Shown piece by piece: positions 38,332 through 48,820 of a stretch of DNA of 64,000 nucleotides (within the stretch, counting starts at the first letter, position 1; every line of letters begins with the position of its first letter). The stretch comes from Toxoplasma gondii ME49 (lineage: Eukaryota; Apicomplexa; Conoidasida; Eucoccidiorida; Sarcocystidae). Below the pieces are notes generated by a model. It saw nothing but the letters and a program-made list of their open reading frames with translations. It had not been told where the DNA came from and made no database searches. A program made the position numbers and the translations under genes. Location of the stretch: assembly GCF_000006565.2 (NCBI RefSeq), contig NC_031479.1, forward strand, positions 5,296,289 to 5,360,288, written 5' to 3'.

Positions 38332-40765
38332 TGCTGTTTCTACAGGCCCCGCAATCTTGTATTTGTTTTTCCCTCGGTTAGGATCCTCCGGCGATCCTAG
38401 GCGACCACGAGAGCTGACGCCTGCGCTCGGGTGCGTTCTCCTCTTCACCTTGGGAGACACTTTTAGACTTCCGTACTTCTGCACATTTGTGCCTGTGTAC
38501 AATTGTCAATTGTGAAAACGAACAAGCTTTTCGCATGCAGTCTTTTGCTTTTTCGGTAAAGGTGTGTTTGAGGGAGCTGCGGGAAACGCAGGCCAGAACG
38601 AGAAGCGAATGCTCGTGGCGCTGAGGATGTCGGCTCTTTTCGAGAAAGTGCTTTCTCAGCGAGGAAGGTACAGAAGACCGCACGAATCAGAATCATCGGC
38701 ACCGAGACATCACGCATGCAACAGAATTCAGGAACAAATGAGCTGGTCTCGAGAGTCGGCACACTGAGCGCGAAGCATGTCCGCTAGCTCCCTTTCGTCT
38801 GTTCTCGTTCTCTTTTCTCTGCTGTAGAACACGTTAAAGAATACGCACAGGAAACACTAACAGGAGAAAACGAAGGTAAATCAGAAATATATGGAAGCAG
38901 CTTTTGAGAGTTGGTCGCATCTTCCACTGTGCATCTACGGTGTACGTACAGATCTGGCGCCTACATGCAGAGCCGTTTTTTCCTGTTGTCCCACACCTGC
39001 TCGCATTTTCCCTCTTTTCGCATTCAAGTGCCTTTCCTTGATCCATTGTTTCGGCTGTCTCATCGGGGTTTGGGTTTCCCGCCCTTCATTGCGAGTTTAA
39101 CGCATTCGACTTTGTGTAAACAAACGAGGTGACTCTGTCAGACACGTCAGGCATAGAGAGTATGCGGACCAACGGAAAGGCACTCGCGCGAGAATATCCA
39201 GCCAACCCCTTAGTACGCGACACTCGCCTCCTGTGCAACTCTCTCCATGGCAAGCACAGCAGCTTTCAGTGGCTGTCTAAATCAAACGGGAGTAGCCACC
39301 CGTTCTCCCTTGGCCTGGGGAGAGACAACGACGCCTGCAAGCGCCACACAGGCGTTTCCGAGGTCTCTAGCAGAAGAAGCCTCCTTTTGCTCTTCGTTTC
39401 AGTTCTTCTCCATGCTTGTGTTCCGCAAGGACTCGAAACAGCACCGATGTGTGTATGGTCCTCCGTTCATCTACATGTATGCGTTTATGTATATATGTAT
39501 GCATATACGAAACTGCGAGAGGCTCCACTTTTTCGGCACCCGCATTTCTTCGCGTATCGTGCTGGCTTGATGGAAAAGACGGAGAGTTTTTATTAAAGCG
39601 TTTTTTTACGTTTTACTTGGAAGTAAATAGACGGATTTGGCAGTACAGAGTTGGGAGCTCCTATTCCAGGTGTGTCCGTGGGGCTTTGCTGAAGACGTCA
39701 CTTCCTTTCCTATGATTCCGAAGAGCGTTTGTGAAACAAATTCGTTAGTCCCTTCACAACTGTGTAGAAAAGCGTCTTTCAAACACAGTCCATCGAGTTC
39801 GAATCGACTCCGAGGTGGCCTACCTGCCCGCGTCTTACCCCGAGAGCGACTGTCGAAATGGCCTTAGAGGAAAGTGTTGAATCGAATCCTTTCTGAAAGA
39901 AGAGACTCTCTCGCCAGCGTTCCCTCGTCTCTCCACGTCGTCCTCATTAAAAATATACATGCAGGAGGACGATGGGGTAGAGTCACCCGTATACCGTAAG
40001 ATGTTTCTTATCAGTGACGAATGTTGAAAAGCGTCTATCAAATTTGAGGAGATCGATGTTCTTGCAAGTCCGTCTGTGAACTTGTGGTACTATCACACTC
40101 GGAACGAAACTTGTCCTGTCAACCGGTTCGCAACGAGACTTCACAGCGCACCTGAAACGTAACTTCTAGCAAATCATGCGGAGTTAAAAGGCACTGCATC
40201 TGAAAAGGGCAGTGTCTTGGCGCGACTTTTTCTCTTCTTTCTAAGATGAACTGCTAAACCCTCGTGGCGACCGCGAGACACACACGAGAGAAGCGAGGAG
40301 TTTCCGGACAAATAGGCGCTGAAATGGAAAAGGAAACTGGGGAAGCACAAGAGGCCATGCTCAGTCTGGAGAGCCCCTCAGGCAGATTTGGGTCGAAGCA
40401 CGCGAAGCAGTCGTCGTTCAAAAGCATCCAACAGTCCAGATGCCCATTCGTGTTTTCTGTTTAAAGCATTGGCCGTGAACAGGCCTCTATTCTCTGCGTG
40501 ATTCAGAAAGGAGAAAAGGCAAGACTCAAGTGCGGAGTTCCTGCAGCTGTACCAGGTGTACATTTATTTACTCGTCCTTCCCAGGCAATCGCCCACGGAG
40601 ACAGAAACGTTGGTGTATGTGGGATGGAAATGCGTTGCATAATCGGTGATATGCTCACACCTATACGCTCTTATAAGACTCCCTACACGAGTGGAGACAT
40701 GCGCAGATGCCGTTTTACATGTAAAGATATGTCTGTTGTAAGTGTCGTTTCCTCTCCCTTTTTCC
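38332..40765. other. intergenic between convergent genes, no gene recognised
   Basis: About 2.4 kb between the stops of the giant gene (plus) and the XRN gene (minus), so it should hold both 3' UTRs. Open frames are all 155 codons or less and carry no motifs. I saw no RNA gene or repeat array. Confidence 0.55.
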
Positions 40766-43700
40766 TCACTGACTTTCCTGCCCCTTGCCCCCTGAAAACG
40801 CCACTTTTCCCCTGCTTTCCTCGTCGCTCTTTGGGGCTTTTCTTTTCTCGCCGCTCTTTGGGGCTTTTCTTTTCTCGTCGATCTTTGGGGCTTTTCTTTT
40901 CGGGCTTCGACGCCGCCCGCTCCGTTCCAGCTCCTTCCGCTGACCGCGAGACCCGCTGGCTTTCTCACACTCTCCTTTTCCTTCGCCTTCGCTTCCTTTT
41001 GACCTCTCTGAAAAGACTTCCTCGCATCGCGGCTCCCTCAGATTCTTGTCTTTCTGCGCCCCAGTCGTCTGTGTCGTCCGACCCTGTCCGGTTTTGGCCC
41101 TTCTGTCTCCGTCGACGGAGTCTCCAGCTCGTTCCTTCTCGCCTTCTGTCTTGCGCGTTGACACCTTCTTCGGCTCAGCTCTCCTGTTCACGCCTCGTCG
41201 CTCTCGTCCGAAGAAACCTGTCGAGCGGCTTCCCCTCTCTGCGCCTTTTTCGCTCTTCCCCGGGACCTTGCCTGCGTTGCTTTCAGACACGCGCTTCCCC
41301 CGCGACCCGCCCCCAGTTGATCTCCCGCGCCGCTTCTCTCCTGAGAAGACACTCGTCGACGGCGGCGAGAACATGACTGGCTTACCGACGCGGTTTCGCA
41401 GCACATCCTGGAGAGTCCAAAGAGTTCTCAAGGGGTCTTCTTCGAACTTCGACTTTGCTGCCTTCTCTGCATGCACATCGTCGTCGTCCGCTTCGCCTTC
41501 CCCAGATTCGCACTGCTCTTCTCTCCCCTGCCGTCTTGCTGCCCTTTCCTGCGCCTGTTCTCTCTCTTGGTCTCTCTCGGGTTGTTCCCTTTCCTCTGCA
41601 AGTTCTCTCTGTGCTGGCTTCTGCTTTGACTCTTTTGCGCGTTCGTTTCGCTTCTCAGCGATAACTTGTCCGTGCTCTTTGCACAGGGAGAAGATGATTT
41701 GTGTCTCGGGAGCGCGACCACGAGAGTCGACTCCCGAGTTCGTTTCCGTCTCCGCTTTTCGGCCTTTCTCCGCTGTCTGTCCACCTGCGCCGTCTTCAGT
41801 CCTCTCCTCCCGCGCCTCTTTGCCTGCCGCGCGCGCGGCCTCCAGCAGCCGAGGAATGTCGAGGGGAGGCAGAATCGGTCGATGGAGCCATGAGGGCAGA
41901 GAGGCGGCAGACGCAGCCGAAAGCGTGGACGCGAGAAAGCGAGGATCTGCATGCGCGTCAAGGGCAAGCGCCACGGCTTCTCGCTCTCGGCTGTCCATAC
42001 ACTGCCCCGAAACAGAAGGCGAAGCCGGAGAAGAAGGGGAAGAAGTGGAAGGGGGCGACGGAGACGAAGAGGTCTGATTTCCACGGAGCTCAGAATCCCT
42101 CAGAGCAGGAGGAACCTGCAGTTCAAAGAAAAGAGAAGAAGCTTCGTTGCGTCCCGCTGCCGAAGCGTGTGTGGTTCCAGCTCTCCGGCCCTGCTTGCCT
42201 TCGAGGATGTTTTTGAAGTCGAAACGAAGCGCGTGGAAAGGGTGGCTGTCTACGGGGAACGTATCTGGAAACATGTCGGCGACATCGCGTGTCTGCGGCA
42301 GGTGTCTGTAGATCCGAGGCAAAAGAGCGGCGCTGGAGGCCGGGAGCACGGCGAGCAGTTGGGCGTACGGCGAGAACATGAAGTCTTCCCGGAGGCTGGG
42401 GAGGGCGACAGCTCGCGCGAGCGCTTGCGGGTCCAGGCGCGCGAGGTCGGAGCAGAGCGGCGCGAATTCATGCGGGAAGAACCACGACCAGCAAGGCTTC
42501 GACGTATGGTAATACCTCAGGAGAAAAAACAGTCCCGTCACATAGTCGAGCGCGAGCTGCGCGCGAAAGTTCGCAAAGGGCACTGCCCACGGACCCCGCG
42601 CGAGGCTCGGCACCAACGGAGCTGCAGAAGGAGACGTCGGGCATGCAGGAGACGCCCCGCTCTTCGCTCGACTGTCTCCTCGCCCCAGAAGCGTCGCAAG
42701 AGGAAACTTCGAGGTGTAGTAGAGTACGGCGTGGGGATCAGAGCAGTCGACTTCTTGCGCTGGCTGTCTAGACACGCGGCTCAGAAGCGGACTGATTCTG
42801 CGCTTCGCCTCTTCCACCAGGTCGTCGTGTCTCGTGCCGTCCGCGCCGTGACCTGAAAGGCCTGCTTGCGCCCGCGAGATGCTCCGGAGAAGCCCCGGGT
42901 CGAGGTGTCTCTGGAAGTGGGGGCCTTCGTAAAGCGCGAGAATCTGGAAGAGTCGCCGGAGCCGCTCGAGGTTGATTTTCGTCTTCAGAGTCAGGTATCC
43001 GCCGAGCGCAGGCAGTGCCGCCGTATATGAACGGACGAGCGTCGCCAAGCCACCCTGGAAGATGTCCAGGTGGGGCAGCCCAGGCAAGAAGTCGTTTCCG
43101 ACGAAGAAGGAGAGAAAGACAAAGTCATCGATCAGCCGCTCCGGGTCCAGCAAGCGCGGATCCGCAAACCCTCGGCGGCCTTCGCCTTGAGAAAAACTGA
43201 CAACTCCCGGTGCCTTGGGCTCGACTGCCTGCGCCCCCTTCGAGCTCTCTGGCTTCTCCCCGCGCCCCGGTGGAAACGGTCCTGGTGTCTCCGAAAACGG
43301 CGAAGAGAAGCCGTCTGCATCTGCAATGCCGCGCCGAAGGCCCGACAATAGTTCGCTGCGCATTACATCGACGTCAACGACTTCGAAGTCGCGCGGGGTG
43401 TACTGCAAAAAATCGTGGCGTTTGGGTACCAGGAGCGCCGCCTGAGGATCTGGAGCCTCTGTCTCCTCGCGCTCGGGGCCTCGCCGGGGCGCCCGCTGGC
43501 CTCGTCGGGCGCGTTGGGCTCCACGCGGCGCCAGCGAGCCCTGGTCGCTGAAGAGCGCCACCGCGCGGTGCGGATTCACGCGCGCCTTCGCGACGGCCTC
43601 TGCATGCGTCTGGGCGCGCGTCCGCTCTAAGCTCGCCTGCCGCTCCCGCAGAATCAGCAGGTTTGGCCGGTGTACAGACAGCGCAAGCATCAACAAGTCG

Positions 43701-46700
43701 GCGTCCATCCCATACAGACAGATGCGCCCCGGCAGAGCGACCTGGGCTCCGTCGAAACCCTCCGCCTCTTCGGCAGAAGCCGAGGGAGGCAGGTCGCCGT
43801 CGCTCGAGCTCGAAGGCGACGAAAGCGGCGGCGCAGACGACTGCTCAGGTGTCTGTGTCTCGGCCTCTCCCGGGCCTCCAGACTCAGCGGGCCGACGTTT
43901 TGAGAACTTTGCATGCAAGAACGAAGACAAAAACACCGGATGCGCTTCCCGCTGTCTCTGCTCGAGGCGCGAAAGGGGCAGCGCACCCGCCGGGGCCTTG
44001 TTGAGAGGCAGACGCGGCAGGAGGCCTGCAGGGGCGTTGGACTGCAGCGAGACCACTGAGGGCGCAGGCGAAGCGACTGAAGGCCTGGCGCCGTTGGAGT
44101 CTGCCATTTCCGCTTCGCTTTCTTCCTCGCGGTCCGGCAACAGAATGTGCAGCCCTGGGGGCTCAGGGCGAGGATGAAGCAGTCCTCCCGGGTGTGCAGG
44201 CCCTGTCGCTTCGAGGCCCGTGGGGTTCTCGCCTTTCTCGGTCTTCTCCTCCAAACTGGCAACTGCTGGGGGACTTCGCTTCTGTCCACGTCGCGACGCC
44301 GCACCAGGGGCGCACGGGGCAGAGCCGCGCGAAGAAGGAGAAAACGATCTTGAATCGCCTGCATGCGGGCCTGCTCCCTGCAGAGTGAGCGGGAGGGACT
44401 TTGACTCAGGCCACTTGCCGAATCGAAGGAGATGAAGAAGTTTGTGTTCGCCTTCGCCTGGCACAGAATGCGTATTGAGACAGACGCACTGGAGATTCCG
44501 CCAGAGGGGAGACGTCCTGAGCTTGTGTACAATGAACTTCTTCAGAGTCTGTTCGCAAAGGGTCATGAACGTCGTCCCTGGACTGATGCAGTTTGTGTCC
44601 AAGTAGGGCGGCGCAACCGCAGCGAACAGGTCGCTGCTGGCTTCCCCACAAAGTTTTCTCACCCCCTCTCCATCGCCTTCTTCTCGGCCCTCGGCCCTCA
44701 GCGTCTCCTGCGCATTCAGGGTCGCGTCTGTCTCGAGTGTGGGTGTCTGTGCAGCGCGGCGGCACCCTTGCCTTCCGTCTCCTTCGTCTTCGTCTTCTTC
44801 GTCTTCAAGCCTCACAGCGAGGCGGTCGTCGCGGCTTTGGCGGAAGCGGCGGCTTCTCTGTTGATTCACTTTGGCAAGCGGAGGGACGCCGTCCAGAGTG
44901 AGGACGAGCAACTTTCGGGGCCTCACGAGCGAGACGAGGCGGTGGAGGTACGCGCAGACGCGCTGCAAAAGCAGCGGCTGGCAGTGCATGAGTGGCGGCG
45001 GCAAAGTCGAGGGCAGATGTCCGTGACTGCAGAGGTGGATGATCGCGTTGAAATCTAGGAACAGCGCATCGATAGGCAGGCGCGAGCGCAGCTGAGCCAG
45101 AGACACTGGACGAGCAACAGTCGCCGGAGACGAGGCAGAACTCGGAAATGTCGGAGGAAGAGCCTGAGACACTCCGGAGACACGAGAGACAGCAGCGCCA
45201 GTCGTCGACGAAGCCAAGACGCGTGGATCTGAAGCAAGGGGCGCTGGGAGAGGTTTCTCAGCAGTCTTTTCTGCGCTGCCTCGAGGCGAAGCAGCTTGGC
45301 TGTCAGAAGACGCAGGTAAACGCATGCGAGTGTCTTCCGAAGCGCGCGCGCCAGGACTGCTCTCGGCTGTTTTTTTTCGCGAGACCTCCAAGGTCGGGTC
45401 CTGTCTTTCCCTTCCTCGATGGGTCGCCACGAGTTCTCTCTCCTTCAGTCGCAAAACCTCTTGCATCGCCGCCACGTGGGCTGCGCGTCTGCCCCCGGGC
45501 TGGGGCGCCAGAGCCTGTGCGAGGCCTTTGCGCCTTCGCAGTCTCTCGCGCCCAACTAGCCGCGGAGCCGTCTGCACTGCTCTCTCCACAGCGGCCCTCA
45601 GTTCCATCTGAGCATCTCTCGCTCTCTCTGCAGAGAGAGGAGAAGCCGAGACAGACTGGGGAGGACGTCCAGGACTCCATTTGGCCGGTGGGTGCTTCTG
45701 GCCTTCGATCTCCGTCTCAGTTTCGCCGATCTGCGCGTCCTTTGACTCTCGAGTTTGTGAAACAGAAGACGCAGGGGTCGGCGGGACATACAAATCCGCG
45801 AATTCGTGCAGCGTCCGCTTCAGCGAAGGAAAATGCCGGCAGAGCCACTTGTAGAGGTGGGGCACACCGAAGAGGGCGCTCGAGCGCGCGCCGCCTCGCA
45901 GGCGGGAGAGACGTGAAGGAGAGACAAGAGCCGGAAACGCTGGAGAAGACGCGAGAGCAGGAGACGCTCGAAGCGACGAAGAGCAGAGAGAAGAAGCAGA
46001 CAGTGGAGGTGAAGACGAAAGAGCAGAAGCTTGGACAAAAAAGGATACAGATCGAGGCGGACATCTGCCGAGAGCGAGCCAGACGCTCGCACAAGATCCC
46101 CGCCATTCTCTGTAGCGTTTCGCGTCTCGTCCTCCTGGCCTTCCTCCCGCGAACGTATCGCCTGCAGAGGCAAAGAAGGCAGAGATGCGAGAGTTTTTCG
46201 ATCGCAGCGAATGCGCAGGAGACGCGAGGGTCGAGCCAGGCGCACGAGGCCAGAAGACACCCACGGAAGAAGAAGAAGAAACTGGCCGCGAATCGAACGC
46301 AGGCCGATCAGAGCAATAAGAGGAAAGAGAAGAAGAAACGAAAGAGGAGAAAGAACTGGGCGAGGAGAGAAAAGATAAAGAAGTTTGAGGAGATGATGAA
46401 GAGGAAGAAAAGCGGTACGTGTACGAAGGCAAGGAGAGCCCGGAGAAAAGAGACGACGAAGAAGCAGAGAGAGACGCGCACCGAGAGGAGGAGGGAGAAG
46501 AAGAGAGAGAAGACGACAGGGAACGAGGAGAAGAGATGATGTGGGGGAGACAAGCGGAACGGGCAGGACTGTGAACGGTCAGGAGAGAGGCGAGAGAGGG
46601 GGAAGACGCAGACGAATTTGGAAGAGAGAAAGAGGAGCTTCGGTCGCTTGGGCGTCCCCACTGCTGTCGCGGAGCAGCCAGCACATGGAAGCAAGAGAGA

Positions 46701-47035
46701 AACGAAAAGAAGCACCAGGAAACCTGGAGAAGCGAGGAAAACGACAGGGTCAAGCGCGGGCGGACGACGGAAGCGAAGGAAGGAGGCGAGGCGGGCCAGC
46801 GGGAAGAGGAAGAAGAGTCAGAAGAGGAAGAAGAGTCAGAAGAGGAGAGGGAGGAGCAGTCGAGAGAGGCCGAGAGGAGCCAGCGGCGCCTCGTTCGCCC
46901 TTGAGGTGTGGTGCCGGTCGTCAGAGAGGAGACTCCGTCATCTTGACAGGTCGGGATCGAAAGGTCGAGATCACGCGAGACACGGACCGAGGAGGGACAG
47001 GTGGAGGGCAGGATTGGGCCTTCCTCGTCCGCCAT
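40766..47035 (-). CDS. XRN-family 5'-3' exoribonuclease, oversized, single exon
   Basis: Processive 5'-3' RNA degradation from 5'-monophosphate ends. The start is the only ATG before the conserved region (47035), giving 2,089 residues; the frame stays open upstream but only with non-ATG codons. Core motifs, in order: GVPHLYKW (about 390), LDFNAIIH (Asp661), DGVPPLAKVNQQRSRRFR (about 715), GEGEHK (860-865, both metal-binding Glu), YGMDADLLML (Asp1111, Asp1113), VGNDFLPGLPHLD (Asp1315). WSWFFPHEFAPLCSDL and FSPYAQLLAVLP follow. All expected catalytic acids are present. Unusual points: about 390 residues precede GVP, which is normally at residue 2; about 240 residues separate the GVP helix from LDFNAIIH (normally some 30); about 230 separate GEGEHK from YGMDAD (normally some 25). 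The C-terminus is Lys/Arg/Glu-rich with a short repeat. I see no XRN2/Rat1-type CCHC knuckle, so XRN1 versus XRN2 is open. Confidence 0.92.
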   Translation of the reverse strand: MADEEGPILPSTCPSSVRVSRDLDLSIPTCQDDGVSSLTTGTTPQGRTRRRWLLSASLDCSSLSSSDSSSSSDSSSSSRWPASPPSFASVVRPRLTLSFSSLLQVSWCFFSFLSCFHVLAAPRQQWGRPSDRSSSFSLPNSSASSPSLASLLTVHSPARSACLPHIISSPRSLSSSLSSSPSSSRCASLSASSSSLFSGLSLPSYTYRFSSSSSSPQTSLSFLSSPSSFSSFVSSSLSSYCSDRPAFDSRPVSSSSSVGVFWPRAPGSTLASPAHSLRSKNSRISAFFASAGDTFAGGRPGGRDAKRYREWRGSCASVWLALGRCPPRSVSFFVQASALSSSPPLSASSLCSSSLRASPALASSPAFPALVSPSRLSRLRGGARSSALFGVPHLYKWLCRHFPSLKRTLHEFADLYVPPTPASSVSQTRESKDAQIGETETEIEGQKHPPAKWSPGRPPQSVSASPLSAERARDAQMELRAAVERAVQTAPRLVGRERLRRRKGLAQALAPQPGGRRAAHVAAMQEVLRLKERELVATHRGRERQDPTLEVSRKKTAESSPGARASEDTRMRLPASSDSQAASPRGSAEKTAEKPLPAPLASDPRVLASSTTGAAVSRVSGVSQALPPTFPSSASSPATVARPVSLAQLRSRLPIDALFLDFNAIIHLCSHGHLPSTLPPPLMHCQPLLLQRVCAYLHRLVSLVRPRKLLVLTLDGVPPLAKVNQQRSRRFRQSRDDRLAVRLEDEEDEDEGDGRQGCRRAAQTPTLETDATLNAQETLRAEGREEGDGEGVRKLCGEASSDLFAAVAPPYLDTNCISPGTTFMTLCEQTLKKFIVHKLRTSPLWRNLQCVCLNTHSVPGEGEHKLLHLLRFGKWPESKSLPLTLQGAGPHAGDSRSFSPSSRGSAPCAPGAASRRGQKRSPPAVASLEEKTEKGENPTGLEATGPAHPGGLLHPRPEPPGLHILLPDREEESEAEMADSNGARPSVASPAPSVVSLQSNAPAGLLPRLPLNKAPAGALPLSRLEQRQREAHPVFLSSFLHAKFSKRRPAESGGPGEAETQTPEQSSAPPLSSPSSSSDGDLPPSASAEEAEGFDGAQVALPGRICLYGMDADLLMLALSVHRPNLLILRERQASLERTRAQTHAEAVAKARVNPHRAVALFSDQGSLAPRGAQRARRGQRAPRRGPEREETEAPDPQAALLVPKRHDFLQYTPRDFEVVDVDVMRSELLSGLRRGIADADGFSSPFSETPGPFPPGRGEKPESSKGAQAVEPKAPGVVSFSQGEGRRGFADPRLLDPERLIDDFVFLSFFVGNDFLPGLPHLDIFQGGLATLVRSYTAALPALGGYLTLKTKINLERLRRLFQILALYEGPHFQRHLDPGLLRSISRAQAGLSGHGADGTRHDDLVEEAKRRISPLLSRVSRQPAQEVDCSDPHAVLYYTSKFPLATLLGRGDSRAKSGASPACPTSPSAAPLVPSLARGPWAVPFANFRAQLALDYVTGLFFLLRYYHTSKPCWSWFFPHEFAPLCSDLARLDPQALARAVALPSLREDFMFSPYAQLLAVLPASSAALLPRIYRHLPQTRDVADMFPDTFPVDSHPFHALRFDFKNILEGKQGRRAGTTHASAAGRNEASSLFFELQVPPALRDSELRGNQTSSSPSPPSTSSPSSPASPSVSGQCMDSREREAVALALDAHADPRFLASTLSAASAASLPSWLHRPILPPLDIPRLLEAARAAGKEAREERTEDGAGGQTAEKGRKAETETNSGVDSRGRAPETQIIFSLCKEHGQVIAEKRNERAKESKQKPAQRELAEEREQPERDQEREQAQERAARRQGREEQCESGEGEADDDDVHAEKAAKSKFEEDPLRTLWTLQDVLRNRVGKPVMFSPPSTSVFSGEKRRGRSTGGGSRGKRVSESNAGKVPGKSEKGAERGSRSTGFFGRERRGVNRRAEPKKVSTRKTEGEKERAGDSVDGDRRAKTGQGRTTQTTGAQKDKNLREPRCEEVFSERSKGSEGEGKGECEKASGSRGQRKELERSGRRRSPKRKAPKIDEKRKAPKSGEKRKAPKSDEESRGKVAFSGGKGQESQ
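40821..40901 (-). repeat. 27-bp minisatellite x3 in the XRN C-terminus
   Basis: Three 27-bp units with two or three mismatches encode KRKAPKIDE, KRKAPKSGE and KRKAPKSDE. The unit keeps frame and looks like repeated basic, nuclear-localisation-like patches close to the C-terminus. Confidence 0.92.
46804..46839 (-). repeat. 18-bp repeat x2, XRN Ser/Asp tract
   Basis: Two exact 18-bp units on the plus strand (AAGAGGAAGAAGAGTCAG) encode the SSSSSD-type tract near residue 70 of the XRN frame. Confidence 0.85.
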
Positions 47036-48820
47036 GGAAAAACTGAGAAACACAAAGAGCCTTCTCCCCCGACGTCGACGTTCTGCAGACGCAGCAGTGG
47101 GACTGGACTGGTTGGCGGTTGAAACGCGGCTTCGCGAGGGGGATCGAGTGGCGCGATCAGACTGCGACGGAAAGCTCGTAAAGCGGGTGGAAGCAGGAGA
47201 GAACACTGTCTACGTATGGGTCGTTCGTGAGCAGTGCAGGGAAGGCAGTTTGCCGCGATGTGGAGCGGGCAGACCGCAGGCGCAGAGAGAGGGGGAAAGC
47301 GAGAAACATGAGCGACGCAAGAAGCAGCTAGGAGAGAAGAACGCAAGGGGAAAGCAGAAGCGCGGGGAAAGAGGAATGAAGAAAACTCGACAACACAGCA
47401 GGTGGAGGCCCGAAACGAAAGTGAGAGATGGAAAGGGCGCTTGTCGACGCCGGAGGTGTCTGCAGAGGCGAAGGCCTATCGGCTATGCGAAATGGTGGAT
47501 GGCGTTTACTCGAAGTCCCGGAGAGGCGCTCGACAGCACAGCCGTCTTCGATTAACGGACCAGTCCGCGCAGCCTCCAGTCTCCAGAGACCGCGCAGGCA
47601 CACCAACGGAGAGGAAAAGCGACTGAGAAAGCGCACTGGCGAGGGAGCAGAAGAGGGGGGAAGGGAACGGGTGAGAGAGAGAGAGGAACCTAGAAAGAGA
47701 GCGCGAGAAAGACTGAAGGAAAGAGAGCGGAGAGCGCCCATTGAGAGGTCGGGGCCAGCGGGCGCGCGCCAAAGAGATGTTTAGAGTCTAGAGTTTAATG
47801 TGACTGGAAAGAAAACATCTCTTGCCTTTTTCGTCTACACACCAGTCAAGTCCGCGAAACAAGGAACGAGAAGAGCCGCACGGCGCCGCGCTCCGACGCC
47901 GCGTTATCGACGGTTCTGTATCCCTCCTTCGCATTGGCTCTTCACCGTTCGAACGACACAAAGAGGAAGAGAGACGAAGCGAGGGTGACGGAGAGGAGCT
48001 AACCCATGAAAGGACAAAGAGAAGAAGAAATGAGGAAGAAAGAAGGCACGGAGACAGCAGAAAACGGGACGAAGGTGTCTTCGTCACAGAAGCGCATGCG
48101 GTTGAGGTGGAGGGCGCAAAGAAAAAGGCCCCGCTTAACGTCCGTGCATATCCAGGGTTGCAATCCCCAGCTTTTGTATCCGCTTTTTCTCTTTCTCTCT
48201 TTTCCACATCTGAGAGAGTCTTCCATTTTTTTCTCCTTCTCTTGTTGTCTTTTTTTCCTCCTCGTCCGACACAGGGCCCCTGCGAGCAAGGAGACCAGAG
48301 TCATTGCCGGGCGCCGTCTCGCCCATCTCGCCCTTGTCTTCTTGTCTTTTTTCTTCCTTTTGAATCTCTTTGTTTCCAACTTTTTCTTACTCACCGGTTT
48401 CTTCGCTTTTGTCTCCCCTCATTTCGTCTCTCCTTTCTCTGTCTTTGTTGGACTTCGATCCTCCGTCTTCTTTCCGGACTCTCCGTTGTTCTCGCCGCCC
48501 TCACTTCCCCTTTCATACCTATTCGTTTCGTCTCTCGTGTGCTTTCTTTCTCCTTCTCTTTCCTTCCCTTTCTACCTCCTTCCCTCTCACTCTCTTTCCA
48601 CCTCCTTCTTACGCCTTGCATCTCGTTCTTTTCCTGTCAATTCTCCTCACCTTTCTCTTCCGTCTCTTGCTCCTCGTCGCCTTCGCCTCTCTCGTCTTCG
48701 CCGCCGCCTTCTTCCCTTCTTCTGTTTTTCTTCTCTTTGCTCACTGTGTCTCTTCCCTCTCTCTTGTCCGTTTTTCTCTCTCTTCCGTCCTCCTCCACGT
48801 ACGCCGGTTCTCCTCTCACC
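47036..48820. promoter_or_regulatory. Divergent promoter/leader region between XRN and NSRP1-like genes
   Basis: About 1.8 kb between two ATGs pointing outward, so it must contain both promoters and leaders. The plus-strand part from about 48150 to 48820 is a very long C/T-rich tract running to the NSRP1-like ATG, consistent with a leader or a leader intron. The near side of XRN is purine-rich on the plus strand. The long open frame through 47822-48820 translates to Ser/Leu/Phe-rich low complexity and is not counted as protein. Confidence 0.55.

Noticed and set aside
45148..46539. 463-codon plus-strand frame opposite XRN
   Set aside because: Antisense to the Ser-rich XRN N-terminus; gives Lys/Arg/Glu low complexity only.
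47822..48820. N-terminal extension of the NSRP1-like frame
   Set aside because: The frame stays open because the DNA is CT-rich; translation is Ser/Leu/Phe low complexity, and family similarity begins after the ATG at 48821.
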